From Megalobrama amblycephala (lineage: Eukaryota; Chordata; Actinopteri; Cypriniformes; Xenocyprididae): a stretch of 64,000 nucleotides of DNA. The notes below the pieces were generated by a model, which had not been told where the DNA came from, made no database searches, and saw only the letters and a program-made list of their open reading frames with translations. Numbering within the stretch: position 1 is the first letter of the stretch; each line of letters opens with the position of its first letter. The position numbers and the translations under genes were made by a program. Below, piece after piece: positions 1 to 11,394 of the stretch. The DNA is taken from positions 15,124,919-15,188,918 of the forward strand of contig NC_063045.1 in assembly GCF_018812025.1 (NCBI RefSeq). The letters are read 5' to 3'.

Positions 1-921
1 CCCACTATATAGAATATTCACATCAGTTCTATATTGTATAGAAAATCTAATTTTATAATCTTAATTTTGTTATGCCATAAAGACATATTTGGGTCGGAGG
101 CATTTTGCAGTAGATCAGAGCTGAAGTGCTATCATTCTTATGCCAGTCAGCAGACTCATTAATTCATGGGAGCGAAACAAGGGAGCGTTACATGCCCGCC
201 GGGGCATTCGGATTCACTTTACAACTGCCAACTGGCTTACAAATGTTTATCATGGATTTCCTGGCTGTTAATCCAAGTTCTGTGCAATGCATCAGTCTCG
301 AAGCCTTGTGGAGTAATTGGCAGACCTCGGCTGACAGGTGGCACAAGGAAATGCAGAGAACTAAAAATGTCTCTGAATCCTACACCCTCGCTTCCTCCAA
401 AATTTTGAAAATTAATTGTTGCCAAAAGGCATGAGCAGTCACATAAAAGTCCTTACGAAAGACTCCTACAGACAGTTCAAGTTCAAGTAGATTCCAGCTG
501 CTATTAAACAATATTCAACAGCCTTTTGGTTTTGACAAAATGTGATGTAAAAGGCCTTGGGTTGTATATAGAAAGAGAGAGAAACCACCAGGGGCATCTA
601 TTCTCTCAGCTTTCTGAGGAATTTACTTTAAAAAAACAGTAAACAAAACAATCCTTTTCTTAATGATTCAAAAACCTGTACACTGGTGACACTGAAGGTT
701 ATCAAACTTTCCAAAGAGTTTCATTTTACCATCAAGTTGTCAAAGTTGTCATTTATTTTCAGTGAACCCTTGCTGAATAAATGCATTTATTTATTTAGTT
801 AATAAAAATAATCTTACCCTAATCTTTTGGATGGTACAGTAGTGTGTGTAGTTTACATATAACAAATATGGCTTTTTATTAGCCCATATCTCATGTGGGT
901 GGATTAAAACACATAGACATT
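1..921. other. Intergenic AT-rich stretch, nothing recognised
   Basis: No gene, RNA or recognisable mobile element was seen. A 102-codon open frame at 126-434 has no domain, no splice context and no resemblance to a family I know, so it is treated as chance. Confidence 0.5.
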
Positions 922-946
922 TAAAAAAAAAAAAAAAAAAAAAAAA
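922..946. repeat. Poly(A) tract
   Basis: An uninterrupted run of about 25 A. It could be a retroposon tail, but no recognisable body precedes it. Confidence 0.8.
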
Positions 947-1115
947 GGAAAATATGTGTTATATATCTTGGTTTAAAACATGTAACATGAACATGGACAT
1001 CACATGTCCAATAAGAGAAATTTCATTTTACGTAAATAAACAGTGACATAATATAGTTAATATGGTTTTTTAAATATATGTTATTGATCTTTTTTGATAA
1101 TCAGTTTAATTCAGA

Positions 1116-1310
1116 TATAGTCACCTTTATTTATATAGTGCTTTTTATAATGTAGATTGTGTCAAAGCAGCTTTACATTGATAACTGGTACATTATTTTG
1201 CTGCACAGCAGCTCTTAAAGAATAGTGTCAATGCAGGCAGATCAAAGCACTGTTGAATATCAAATGTCAAGTCAAATGTCAAGTGTCCCCAACTAAGCAG
1301 TCCAACAACA
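1116..1310. repeat. Dispersed cyprinid-type repeat fragment
   Basis: The stretch opens with cctttatttatatagtgct and ends with a duplicated caagtcaaatgtcaagtg followed by tccccaactaagc. I recognise this combination from a common interspersed repeat of cyprinid genomes. The class is not resolved, and the element is incomplete at its right side. Confidence 0.5.
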
Positions 1311-1639
1311 TAATACAGAAGAAAAAAGATCTGTCGCTACTTTCATTCAGGGACTGAACATACAACAAATTCTTGCAGTAAAGCACGTAGGCCAAAAAAA
1401 AGTAGAGTAAAGTTTAGATCTAAGGATTTCTACTTTGTACACAAAGCCGAGCCGATGTCTCGGACAGCAATATTTCTGAAAGCCTTATATTCGGTTTTAA
1501 AATGAATTAAACACCAAATTTCTTTATGAAGTAAATGTTTTATAATCCTAAGTTTGTTCAGATGCTTTAGAAAGCCTAAACGGTAGGCAAGTTTGTCCTT
1601 GAAGAGAATGAATCAATATTAAAATGTTTGTTTCCTCTT

Positions 1640-2540
1640 TTTTCCTGAAAGCTCTTGCTCAGCGGTATACTTTACTGAAGTGAAGTCCATTCCAGCTATT
1701 TTATCCCCCGGTCGCACAAGACTGTGTCAGGTGAACTTCAAAGGCACATTTCATCGAGAGAGGGACACGGCCGAAGTGCATCATGCCTGCTCCATCGCTA
1801 ATCGTTGCCAGCGGATTCAATTTGCACCCGTTCGGCTGGAGAGACATCCTCATCCTCAGCACTACCCTCTGGGAGCTCGACTGCAATCTCTTAAGAGGGC
1901 TGTCAAGGACAAGGCACTAGATTACAATGAATAGCAATCATCACTTTCACACAAGTACACGTACACATACATCTGGCGAATTACGGCACACGTTCACATG
2001 TCCATTTTTCTTGCTAACGCAATCAACGTGCTATCCACGGCCCACGGGCCTCCATTGTGTTGTCACCGCAGACGAGATGCCATTTACTCAGCAAACATGA
2101 ATGACAGCTTGTTGGCACACTCACTTTCATTGTGCTACTGAAATCCATTATCCGTAAAAATACCCCTGTATTTTTGTGTTTTTTTAGAGGGGGGTGGGGA
2201 TGGAACCGATGGGGGGGTCAGACGGTTCCCCACGGGTCTGACCTGCAGGGAGGCCGTGTGCTGCTGTTGATAAATTGCTACGTCTTTGATCCACAGACTC
2301 CCTGACAGCTGCTGATTAAGTATCGAGGGGTAAGGAGGCAACGAGCGAACACCGTTGCGGTGTAAAGACTCCCATTTAATCAGGGCATAATTAAAATCTT
2401 CTGTCTGCATCCATCCCGGGCTTCAAAGCAAACCTCTGCCGCCTATAGGCACGATGAAAAGGTTAACTGCCACCGCTGATGTCCTGCCAAAGTGACGAGG
2501 AAGGGATGGGGTCTGTCGGCATTGGTTTTTTGAGGCCTTG
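1640..2540. other. Repeat-poor, higher-complexity island; possible conserved non-coding element
   Basis: This stretch has mixed composition, no terminal inverted repeats and no simple repeats, unlike its surroundings. Open frames of 84 codons (1680-1934, plus) and 91 codons (2135-2410, minus) resemble no family. A regulatory conserved element is an inference from complexity only; an exon of an unrecognised gene is the alternative. Confidence 0.25.
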
Positions 2541-2959
2541 TTTTCCCCAGAAACCCCAACGGCTTTGCCCTGGGTCAGAGGCTCAGGCACCATTAACGAA
2601 ATGAATGCAGCTCTGTTGTTGTTGCTTTTTTTTCTTCATCCTTTTGGCTCTAATCTTCTTTTCTTTGCCAAGCATCCATCCAGACAGTACACATCACTGC
2701 CCCCTTTTCCTCTCCCCTGAGAATTCCTGTTCTCTCCAACCCACCTTTAACTTTCTCTTTCTGCTTCCTCACCCTGGCTTTCATGTTTTGTCTAAATCCA
2801 CATTGAAAACTAACATATGGAACCAGAGATGGGAAAGTGAGAGCATTTCATGATTTTTTTATTTTTATTTACTGTGTTCCAAAATTTGTATAAAGCATCC
2901 AAAAAACCCCAGAGAAAATCTATTTATCCAAAAAACTGTCTGAACTTTATATATATAGA

Positions 2960-3795
2960 CAGTGCTCAGCTTAAATGAGTACACCCCCTTTGAAAAGTAA
3001 CATTTTAAACAATATCTCAATGAACACAAAAACAATTTCCAAAATGTTGACAAGACTAAGTTTTATATAACATCTGTTTAACTTATAACATGAAAGTAAA
3101 GTTAATAATATAACTTAGAAAACAACATTTTCAGTTTTACTCAAATTAGGGTGATGAAAAATTGAGTACCTCACTGAATGTCTCTGGAGCAAAGCTAAAT
3201 TGTAGACTACAAATGTATAATTTAACAAGAATTCAACCAAAGGTGAGTCTAATTATTCATTACACAGGTGTCCAGCAGACAGTTGCCTATAAAAGGGTGT
3301 TAAAACCCTTTCCCATTTCATGATGTCAGCAATGGCACCACATGGAAGAGAAATGTCACAAGACCTGAGAAAGAAAATAATTTCTTTACTCCAGAAAGGT
3401 GAAGGCTACAAGAAGATCAGCAAAGCTTTACTTCTCAGTCAGAATACTGTAGCAAAAGTGGTACAAAACTTGAAAAGATGGAACTGCAACAATCTCACAG
3501 AGACGTCCAGGTCGTCCACGGAAGTTAACACCTCGACAGGAGCGTCTTCTGATGAGAAGGGTTGAAGAAAATCAGCATGCAAGTTCACTGCAGTAATCTA
3601 AAGAAGTAGAAAGCCAAATTGGGGTGACTATTTCCCATGACACAATACGGCGTATACTGCAGAGGAATGGCATGCATGGGTGCCGTCCACAAAACTTAGT
3701 CTTGTCAACATTTTGGAAATAGTTTTTGGGTTCATTGAGATATTGTTTAAAATGTTACTTTTCAAAAGGGGGTGTACTCATTTACACTGAGCACA
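2960..3795 (+). mobile_element. Internally deleted Tc1/mariner-type transposon
   Basis: Inverted terminal regions of about 95 bp face each other: left cagtgctcagcttaaatgag and, on the other strand at the right end, a near-identical tgctcagtgtaaatgag. Both continue into a shared stretch ending near acaagactaagttttt/aaaacttagtcttgt. Between them lies only the N-terminal part of a transposase. At about 0.84 kb it is roughly half the usual Tc1 length, so the catalytic half has been lost. Confidence 0.85.
3320..3690 (+). pseudogene. Tc1-like transposase, DNA-binding part only
   Basis: The open frame at 3320-3565 (81 codons) contains REMSQDLRKKIISLLQKGEG, typical of the first helix-turn-helix of Tc1 transposases. 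After a stop and frame break, a second fragment (SHDTIRRILQRNGMHGCRP, about 3637-3695) matches the end of the second helix-turn-helix region. The DDE catalytic domain is absent and the right terminal repeat follows directly. The gene is dead as a transposase. Whether the 81-residue product is ever made is unknown. Confidence 0.85.
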
Positions 3796-3799
3796 CACA

Positions 3800-5150
3800 A
3801 AATCCATCATTCATTTTAGTATAGTTTTTTTTTTTTTAAAAACCCATTCCCAATATGTGGAATCGCAAAACAAATTATACATTTGTTTTAATCATATATA
3901 AGGTTATATAAGTAAATAACTTTTTATTAGTGAACACTCCACTCATCACCAAAATTGTAATGATAACCCCCAAAATTCCAAGATAACAATATTCAACACT
4001 CTTCTAAATCTCTTCTCAAAAACACATCAAGTAACATTTGATTTCAGCATTTACTCTCCCCATCCAGTTGCATGCAAAGCATGCTGGGAAATGGCTATGC
4101 CTCTTGAGTTGCAGTTTGTGCCAATGAAAATTACTCATGTAGTTCCAACACAACTGGATTAAGTAGGCTTTTATTTTACAAATTTATGTGGATTTCACAT
4201 AATGAGATTATGTTGTTACCAAATGTTCCAAAAAAGCTAATTATATTAAGTAAATTGAACAAGTTGCAACATTTTATAGTTTTAGTTTAGAGTCTAAAAC
4301 ATGTTAACCATTGCTATTCCACTGTGTGCACTAAATCAGCTGGTTTTCCTCAACAAAGTAAATGGGATCAAGTATTGGAGTTGGCCAAGTGACTTTTTAG
4401 CCATACAGTATAATATAAAACAGAAATATCATTCCATTTGAGTTTTTTTCCCTCCATAAACCATTAAGGCTACAGGGAGATTTGGTGCCACTTTCAGTGC
4501 CTGCAGAAGCAATGACAGTCCTCTACACTTTCCTTTTTTGATGATGGAAATCATTGTCTTTAATGGATGGTAAAATGCCTAGACTGAATGACACTGTAAC
4601 ATCACAACAATTTCAGTCTTTTCTATTTTCATTCCTTTGTCAACAGTAGAACCTCAATCATTTCAAAATTTATTTTTTTGATCTTTTTTCCACTGTGTGT
4701 TTCTTATATTTTTCCCAGAAACATTCATAATGTTTTTCTGCCCAGACAACATCATTAATCTACTTAATTTATGCACTAATTTAAGGCCACAGGAAATTGA
4801 AATTAAGTTCTTTATGAAGCATGGAGATGATCTATCACTCTATACATTTGTTTGTGTGATGTTTGCTTTGGTATGCTTTGGTGCGGCCTACATTTGCACA
4901 TATCATGAATCATCTGACAAATGCAATTTAGGACATTCTGAGAATTCTGGGCCGTGCATAATTCATAAATGATTCACTGTGATTAAATATTAATAACTCA
5001 TTGACTGAAAACATCTTTTCATATGTTGATCAATGGCTACAGAGTGGATGTTCACCAGAAAATCATATCTTCTGAAGATGATCTTCAAGATAAAATATAA
5101 TTTCTAAAACAGCCCTATCATGCTGTGCTTCTGTTTGGTTGTTTGATTCT
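3800..5150. other. Intergenic AT-rich stretch, nothing recognised
   Basis: No recognisable gene or repeat. The 91-codon open frame at 4697-4972 has one hydrophobic stretch but no family resemblance and is not called. Confidence 0.45.
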
Positions 5151-5154
5151 TAGG

Positions 5155-5427
5155 TGCCGTCTGGAGGGGGCGTGGCCGACACACCTGACACTTGTTGGAT
5201 GCAGAGTTAAATGCCACTGAGACCGTATGTGTGTGAGCTTTTTTTGAACGATCGTCTGGTTCCAGCATGGCGCTTGATGGCCTGTGTTACACTGAGTGTC
5301 CTACCCGGCCCTAAAACGTTTCTTATTTATGTTATATTTATGTCTTTCTTGTGTAAAATAAATGTTTCTGCAAAGAATTGCCGTATCTGGTCTCCTGTTT
5401 GTTGCAGCCTAACAGACGGCTTTAACA
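5155..5427 (+). repeat. Probable LTR of a Ty3/Gypsy-type retrotransposon
   Basis: A TG...CA-bounded segment of about 273 bp contains an AATAAA signal (tgtaaaataaatg) about 70 bp before its end. It lies upstream of Gypsy pol remnants in the same orientation. No second copy was seen to the right of the pol remnant, so this would be a 5' LTR with gag and the 3' end lost. The boundaries are inferred. Confidence 0.5.
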
Positions 5428-5859
5428 AATGGTGGCTTATCCTATTATGATTTTATTATGATTTTATTCTATTATGATTTTCGTTTGATTAATTTGATAG
5501 TGTTTGGGATAAAGAAATCTGTAAATATGGTAGGAGATGGACAAAACAATCAAAGCAGTTTTGTTCACATTTTCATGTGTAAGTTTGGGTAGATTACAAG
5601 ATGAGATTTGATTCATTCTCCTGTTAGGCTTTAGCAACGCTTAGCATTGGTTTGTTGTTTTTGTTTTTTATTTTTGTGCAAACTCCTGGGTTGAGTACAC
5701 TGCTGTGGTTTGTGGATTGGGCAGATTTGCTCACTTTACTGCCAGCGGTATTTATGTTTAAAGGTGCTCGTCTCTGGGGAGCTGCATGAAGATTAGGTCT
5801 CCTTGTGAGGGTGTTAAGGCATCGGGAGACAGTGAGCTGTTACCGTGTCTGAGAAATTC

Positions 5860-7225
5860 TGAAACGCTTGGGAATTTCGAGAGTTTGTTACATCATCTAT
5901 CTGATGGACATAGATCCAAATTAATTCGTTTAGTGGCCTAATTTCCCAGTTTGTTTGGAGATGTGCCGCTACGCACACATCTGATCCATCATGATGTGGA
6001 CGTTGGTGATGCACAACCAATTCGGCAGCATTTTTAACGGGTCCCTGTTGAGAAATGAAAAGTATTAGAATCTGAAGTCCAGTATATGCTTGATAATGGC
6101 ATAGCCCAACATTAGTTTTCTAGCTGGGCATTGCCCTGCTTGTTAGTGAAAAAATCAGATGGTACATATAGATTCTGTACTGATCATCGTAAGTTAAATA
6201 AGATAACTAGGCCCGATGCGTTTCCTCTTCCTCACATGAAGGACTGCGTTGACCAAGTTGACCAAGGTGCATCCAAGTTTGTGAGTAAGCTGGACCTCCT
6301 AAAAGGGTACTAGCAAGTGCCGTTAACAAAACGTGGTAACGTTTTGTAAGAGGTAACCACTTTTATTACACCATCAGGAATTATAGCCTACTCATACTCC
6401 ATTATGACCTTCCAGAGATTAATGATTCGGGTGGTTTTGGGTTTGGACGGTTGCGCCGTCTATTTAGACGCTTGGAAGCAGCATCTTCAGCATTTACGGG
6501 CGTTTGGTTGAAGCACGCCTTACAGTCAACCTGACAAAAATGTGAGTTTGCCCAGGCCACAGTAAAGTACTTGGGAAAGGAGGTGGGACAGGGTAAGGTA
6601 CGTCCTCTCCAAGTTAAAGTTTTGGCAATTGAAGGTTTTTCTCTTCCATCGACCAAAAAGGAGCTGATGCATTTCTTAGGGCTTGTTGGTTACTATCGGA
6701 GCTTTTGTCCTAATTTTTCCACTTTTGTCTCTCCCTTTACAGATATGTTGAAAGGATCAATGAAATTTGAATGGACTTTGAATTGTCAGAGGGCTTTTGA
6801 CAATGTAAAATTGTTATTGTCGACATCCTAATGCCACAGTCTTTGTGGCACCCCAGTTTGACCTTTTAAAATTCAGGTTGACGCAAGTCAGGTACGAGCT
6901 GGGGAGGTATTGTTACAATCAGATCAAGACGGAGTGGCTCATCCTGTATGTTTCATTTCGTGAAAATTTGCACCAGAGAAATTATTCAGAAATCGGAAAA
7001 TAATCTTTCTGGGCACTCCAGCATTTTGATGTCTATGTGGGGGGAGGTGCAGAGGTGTTGGTTTACTCGGATAATAATCCTCTGACATTTTTGCATTCAT
7101 TACAAAGTCCAAATCAACGTTTGATGTGGTGGGTTTTATTTTTACAACCGTATAACTTGAAGATTCAACATATTGAGTTGATAACGTTATGCGTTATCTC
7201 GCGCATTTGATGCGGTCACGTAATG
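5860..7225 (+). pseudogene. Degenerate Ty3/Gypsy pol (reverse transcriptase and RNase H)
   Basis: Plus-strand frames contain, in order, the pre-RT segment with FGDVPLRTHLIHHDVDVGDA (near 5955), the RT finger motif LLVKKSDGTYRFCTDHRKLN (about 6137-6196) and KLDLLKGY (near 6300). A damaged YLD catalytic site follows near 6460, then LMHFLGLVGYYRSFCPNFS (about 6664-6720) and RNase H-like remains to about 7220. Several stops and frame changes interrupt it, and gag, protease, integrase and the 3' LTR are not seen. It is an old, inactive copy. Confidence 0.85.
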
Positions 7226-7837
7226 GTTGATTCTCAACGCTGTCTACTCTCCCTTTGCTCTCTACTATTTTCTCTATAACCTTAAATTGCTTACAGGATT
7301 ACCACACTACAGTATAGAAGAGCATATTTTCTCTATAGATTTAAGCTATAAGAAGTGTATATATGAAACATAAAAGATCACTAAGGGCTGATTCATTCAG
7401 AACGTGATTTTGTGTTTCTCTTAAAAACTCTAGGTAGTGAAATAATGAAACGCAATGTCTAGAAGCACATTTTTTTAAAGTTTTAAAACTTTTTTAAAAT
7501 TTGCTCTAACAAGGTGAAAGATGCTAAAGACATGAGCACAATGGTCAAACACGCCTGTCTAGTGCATGTTTACCTAGAAAAAACAATGGAAAAGCAGTAC
7601 ACTGGAATGAAAAAACGTTCTGTGTGAAAAGCCAGTTTCTTCTTTTTTTCTGTTAAACACAAAAGAGGATATTTTGAAGAATGTTGGTAACCAAACAGTT
7701 GCTGACCTCTATTGACTTACATAGTATGAAAAAAATACATATCCTACTATGGAAGTCAGTTGGGCCCATCAACTGTTTGGTTACAAACATTCTTCAAGAT
7801 ATATTCCTTTGTGTTCAACAGAAGAAAGAAACACTAA

Positions 7838-8903
7838 CACTTTATTTTGATGGTCCCTTTTGAACATTCTGTTGACTATAAGTAAATTTGCAACTACAAG
7901 TCAACTAACTGTAATTAGAGTATTAGTAGACTGCTTACTTAATATACTCTGTGTGATGTGATGCTCCCCCATTAGACATTCTAGTGGCTATAAGTAAATT
8001 TGCAAATACATGTCAACTTATTCTAACTTTAAAGGGTTAGTTCACCCAAAAATGAAAATTCTGTCATTTATTACTTACCCTCATGCCGTTCCACACCCGT
8101 AAGACCTTCGTTAATCTTTGGAACACAAATTAAGATATTTTAGTTGAAATCCAATGGCTCAGTGAGGCCTGCATAGGGAGCAATGACATTTCCTCTCTCA
8201 AGATCCATAAAGGTACTAAAAACATATTTAAATCAGTTCATGTGAGTACAGTGGTTCAATATTAATATTATAAAGCGACAAGAATGTTTTTAGTGCGTCA
8301 AAAAAAACAAAATAACGACTTATAAAGTGATGGCCGATTTCAAAGCAATGCTTCAGGAAGCATCGGAGCACAATGAATCAACATATCATGTCAACATATC
8401 ATGTCACGTGATTTCAGCCGTTGGCAGTTTGACACGCGATCCGAATCATGATTCGATACACTGATTCATTTGTGCTCCGATGCTTCCTGAAGCAGTGTTT
8501 TGAAATCAGCCATCACTATAAGTCATTATTTTGTTTTTTTGGTGCACCAAAATTATTCTTGTCGCTTTATAATATTATATTGAACCACTGTACTCACATG
8601 AACTGTTTTAGATGTGTTTTTAGTACTTTTATGGATCTTGAGACAGGAAATTGAGCTATGCAGGCCTCACGGAGCCATCGGATTTCAACTAAAATATCTT
8701 AATTTGTGTTCTGAAGATTAACGAAGGTCTTATGGGTGTGGAACGGCATGAGGGTGAGTAATAAATGACAGAATTTTCATTTTTGGGTGAACTAACCCTT
8801 TAATGCTACCAGTCTACTAATACTCTACCAGCACTCTAATGAGAGACATGTCAGTGCAATGTTACTCAACAGAATGTGTTTAACGGACCATCAAAATAAA
8901 GTG
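7838..8903. mobile_element. Middle MITE with CACTTTATTTTGATGG ends
   Basis: The left end cactttattttgatggtcc and the right end ggaccatcaaaataaagtg are inverted repeats. The inner flanks (gagtattagtagactg / cagtctactaatactc) are also inverted. It sits inside the outer element and is itself split by the element at 8033-8799. Confidence 0.8.
8033..8799. mobile_element. Inner long-palindrome TTAA MITE (copy A)
   Basis: This 767-bp near-palindrome begins agggttagttcacccaaaa and ends ttttgggtgaactaaccct, flanked by TTAA on both sides. The arms converge on a centre near 8420, where the Tcacgtgattt stretch lies. A second copy with the same interior lies at 56874-57648. The TTAA duplication and AGGG ends suggest a piggyBac- or Kolobok-type source transposase, which is inference. 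Confidence 0.9.
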
Positions 8904-8991
8904 AAACCAGAAACTCATAGAGGTTTAGAAAACTTGAGGGTAAGTAAATGATAACAGATTTTTTTTTTTTTTGAGTTAACTATCCCTTTAA

Positions 8992-10890
8992 GAGCATAAC
9001 ACAGATAATTAATTTTTGCATTGAAAACAGTTATAGCGATGCGTTTTTAACAATTTTTTAACAACTACTTTTATATGCCATGTCATGCATGAGACAAAAG
9101 GTCCATCTAAAAACATCCATCTAGCATGGAACATTGGAAAAGTAGTGCAGATGGAATGCAAAAACATGAAATGAAGGTGTCAGTGGAATAAAAAAACATG
9201 TCTTTCTTGTGCATGTCATACCATGCAATTCATATAGACCATTTTTATTTGAGTAAAAAAAGAATTTTCATTTTTGGGTAAACTATGCCTTTAAAAGACA
9301 AAAGACCACAGTGAAACCTCTCGCTCTGTTGTTTGGAAACACAATGCAGCAATTATTTGCACCATCAGGAGAGAAAAACATTAAATGAAGGGGTCTAAGG
9401 TATGTCTTACATCTTTACATCTTAGATTAGCATTAGATTACAGAGCTGAGCACCAGGACAAAGTTTATTGAAATAGTCATTTGTTTTAGAGGGCAAAGAG
9501 GAGATACAAACTTCAGACACTGTGATTTCAGGCTGGGAACGAACAGACTCATTATTCTAAATGAGCAGTCGCTTTAACCTTCATTTTGCTACTGGTTTTT
9601 TTTTTTTTTTGAGAGAGAGAATGACAAGATAAGATAAAGAGTTGGGAATGAGATGGGTGGATTTGCAGATTTCTGTAGGTCAACGAGAATCTGGCACTCA
9701 ATTGGACGTTCATACAATCGCAGTAGATTAAAATTGGGGGTCATGCTGTCTTGGCCATGCCTGATCAAATATATGGAAATACATTCCCCTGACAGCTCAA
9801 GCCTCTGCTTTTGCTTGCATCTTCTAGGCATCCAAGGCTGAGATGTCATTTCCTAACTTTTACACTTATTTTCAGCACAGAATTTCATATGATATAAGAC
9901 TGCAGGGATTTAGGGAGAAAAAATTAAATATGGGACTAACTTAACGGGGGAAAATTAGTTTCAGTCGATGTCCAAACTAAATAAAAATGTGATGCAAGTG
10001 CTCCACATCTTTTTCATATTCTGATGGCAGCACTCTATCAACACCAATTATTTTCATTTTGTTTGCATGGGAACAGCTGGGGATAATGAGAAGCATTTGA
10101 GCAGGCAACTTTTGAAAAATACACATGTTAACATGTACTCACCAGCCATGGTTTATTAATACTTTGTTTGTCTCATTAAAAAATTATGAAGTTGCTTCAG
10201 CCTCAACAAACATAGTTAATTATTGCTCTGTATATAGGCTGTAAATTGATTTAAACATTGAATTGAACATGATACCAGTGAATTAAGCATAGGCTATATA
10301 CAGTATCTATACTGGCTGAGAATTTTTTTTAAATAATTTTAAAGAAATTACATTTCTCAGACAAAGCCAGAGAAACAAGAGCACAGCAGTGAATTCATTA
10401 TAATTTTGTGTTTGAACTTCCGTATTTGTATCTGTATTTCGTAACTGTAAAAAATAAAAATGGAAAATGTACTGGTAATTAAATTTCATTATCCATTAAT
10501 TTTACGGAATTTTCCATTAATCCTTAAAACACAACCTAATGCAAAGCGTAATTCAAAATAAAAGTAAAATACCAGAAAATTCCTTCATATCTATACAGTA
10601 CATTGTGCCCTATTTTAACGGACGTTTTTTACAGTGTATATTTCTATGGTATATTTCTATTTCTATCACTGTTGAAGAGTAATTAGCTGGTGAGGTGGAT
10701 TTACTTATTGTAGAGTTAACAAAAGTTACCATGAACATTAATGTTTGAAGCAGATGTCCTAACAAATGTCAGTAGAATGAAGATTTTAAAAAAGTGGTTC
10801 ATTAATAAATCTGTAAGATCTTACCTTCATGCTGTGGAAATACAAACCAAAAGAGAGAACATGACGAGCCCAGCACTGAAAATGGGCAAG
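8992..10890. other. Intergenic; short repeat fragments only
   Basis: A right-end MITE fragment (gaattttcatttttgggtaa to tgccttta) is visible at about 9252-9294. The rest is AT-rich, with no gene or complete element recognised. Confidence 0.5.
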
Positions 10891-11060
10891 GATACATAAG
10901 GTCTATAGTTTTAGATTATAATATGGTTACCAGTTCTCATTAGTGCATTCTTCCACCAGAACACAGCAGTAATCTAAAACTGTATAGACCTTATGTATCC
11001 CTGCTCATGCTGGCAATTGTGAATTTCCCACTGGGATAAATAAAAGTAAACTAACTAACT
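10890..11060. repeat. Short inverted repeat followed by a LINE-like 3' tail
   Basis: ggatacataaggtctatag (about 10889) is inverted as ctatagaccttatgtatcc (about 10983-11001). It is followed by gtgaatttcccactgggat and aataaaag with a (TAAC)n-like tail, which resembles the 3' terminus of fish L2/CR1-type LINEs. The attribution is tentative. Confidence 0.4.
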
Positions 11061-11084
11061 AAAAAAATAGCGTGACGAGTGAAG

Positions 11085-11335
11085 TTCAATTTGCAAGTGA
11101 ATGGCTCTTATGATCTGCTTCTTTTTAGTGAATCAGAAGCACTAACAGGGATGCCTGATTCCCGAGAAAATTACCCTTATGAGCCGGTTCATTTTAGTGT
11201 ATTAAAAGCACTACCAATGAAGCCTGATTGCCACGAGACTGACTCTTATGAGCCAATTCTTTTTAGTAAAACAAAAGCACTACCAGTAAAGACTGACTCT
11301 TATATAAGATGATTCTTTTTAGTAAAACAAAAATT
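11085..11335. repeat. Degenerate 69-bp tandem repeat
   Basis: The landmark cttatgagcc(a/g)(a/g)ttctttttagt recurs at 11107, 11176 and 11245 (spacing exactly 69 bp) and, shortened, at 11299. Because 69 is a multiple of three, one reading frame (11079-11312) stays open across the array. No protein family is evident. Confidence 0.75.
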
Positions 11336-11394
11336 CAGCGCTAACAGGCATGAAAACGGGTCAGGGGTGAAAAAGGTGAGAAGGATATTACCCC

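Larger units (their letters stand above)
7624..8987. mobile_element. Outer palindromic TTAA-type MITE, split by later insertions
   Basis: The left part (7624-7837) contains the hairpin arms gtttggtt(a)ccaac / catcaactgtttggttac and ends in gaagaaagaaac. The sequence resumes at about 8904 with aaaccagaaactcatagagg and ends with gagttaactatccct before TTAA. This is the common palindromic fish MITE resembling the published Angel type, interrupted by a second element at 7838-8903. Confidence 0.75.

Noticed and set aside
4697..4972. 91-codon plus-strand frame with a hydrophobic segment
   Set aside because: AT-rich, no family motif, no splice or promoter context; likely chance.
8448..8654. 68-codon frame, also seen in a similar form at 57299-57541
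   Set aside because: Both lie in arms of the same palindromic MITE family, so the similarity comes from the repeat, not a gene.
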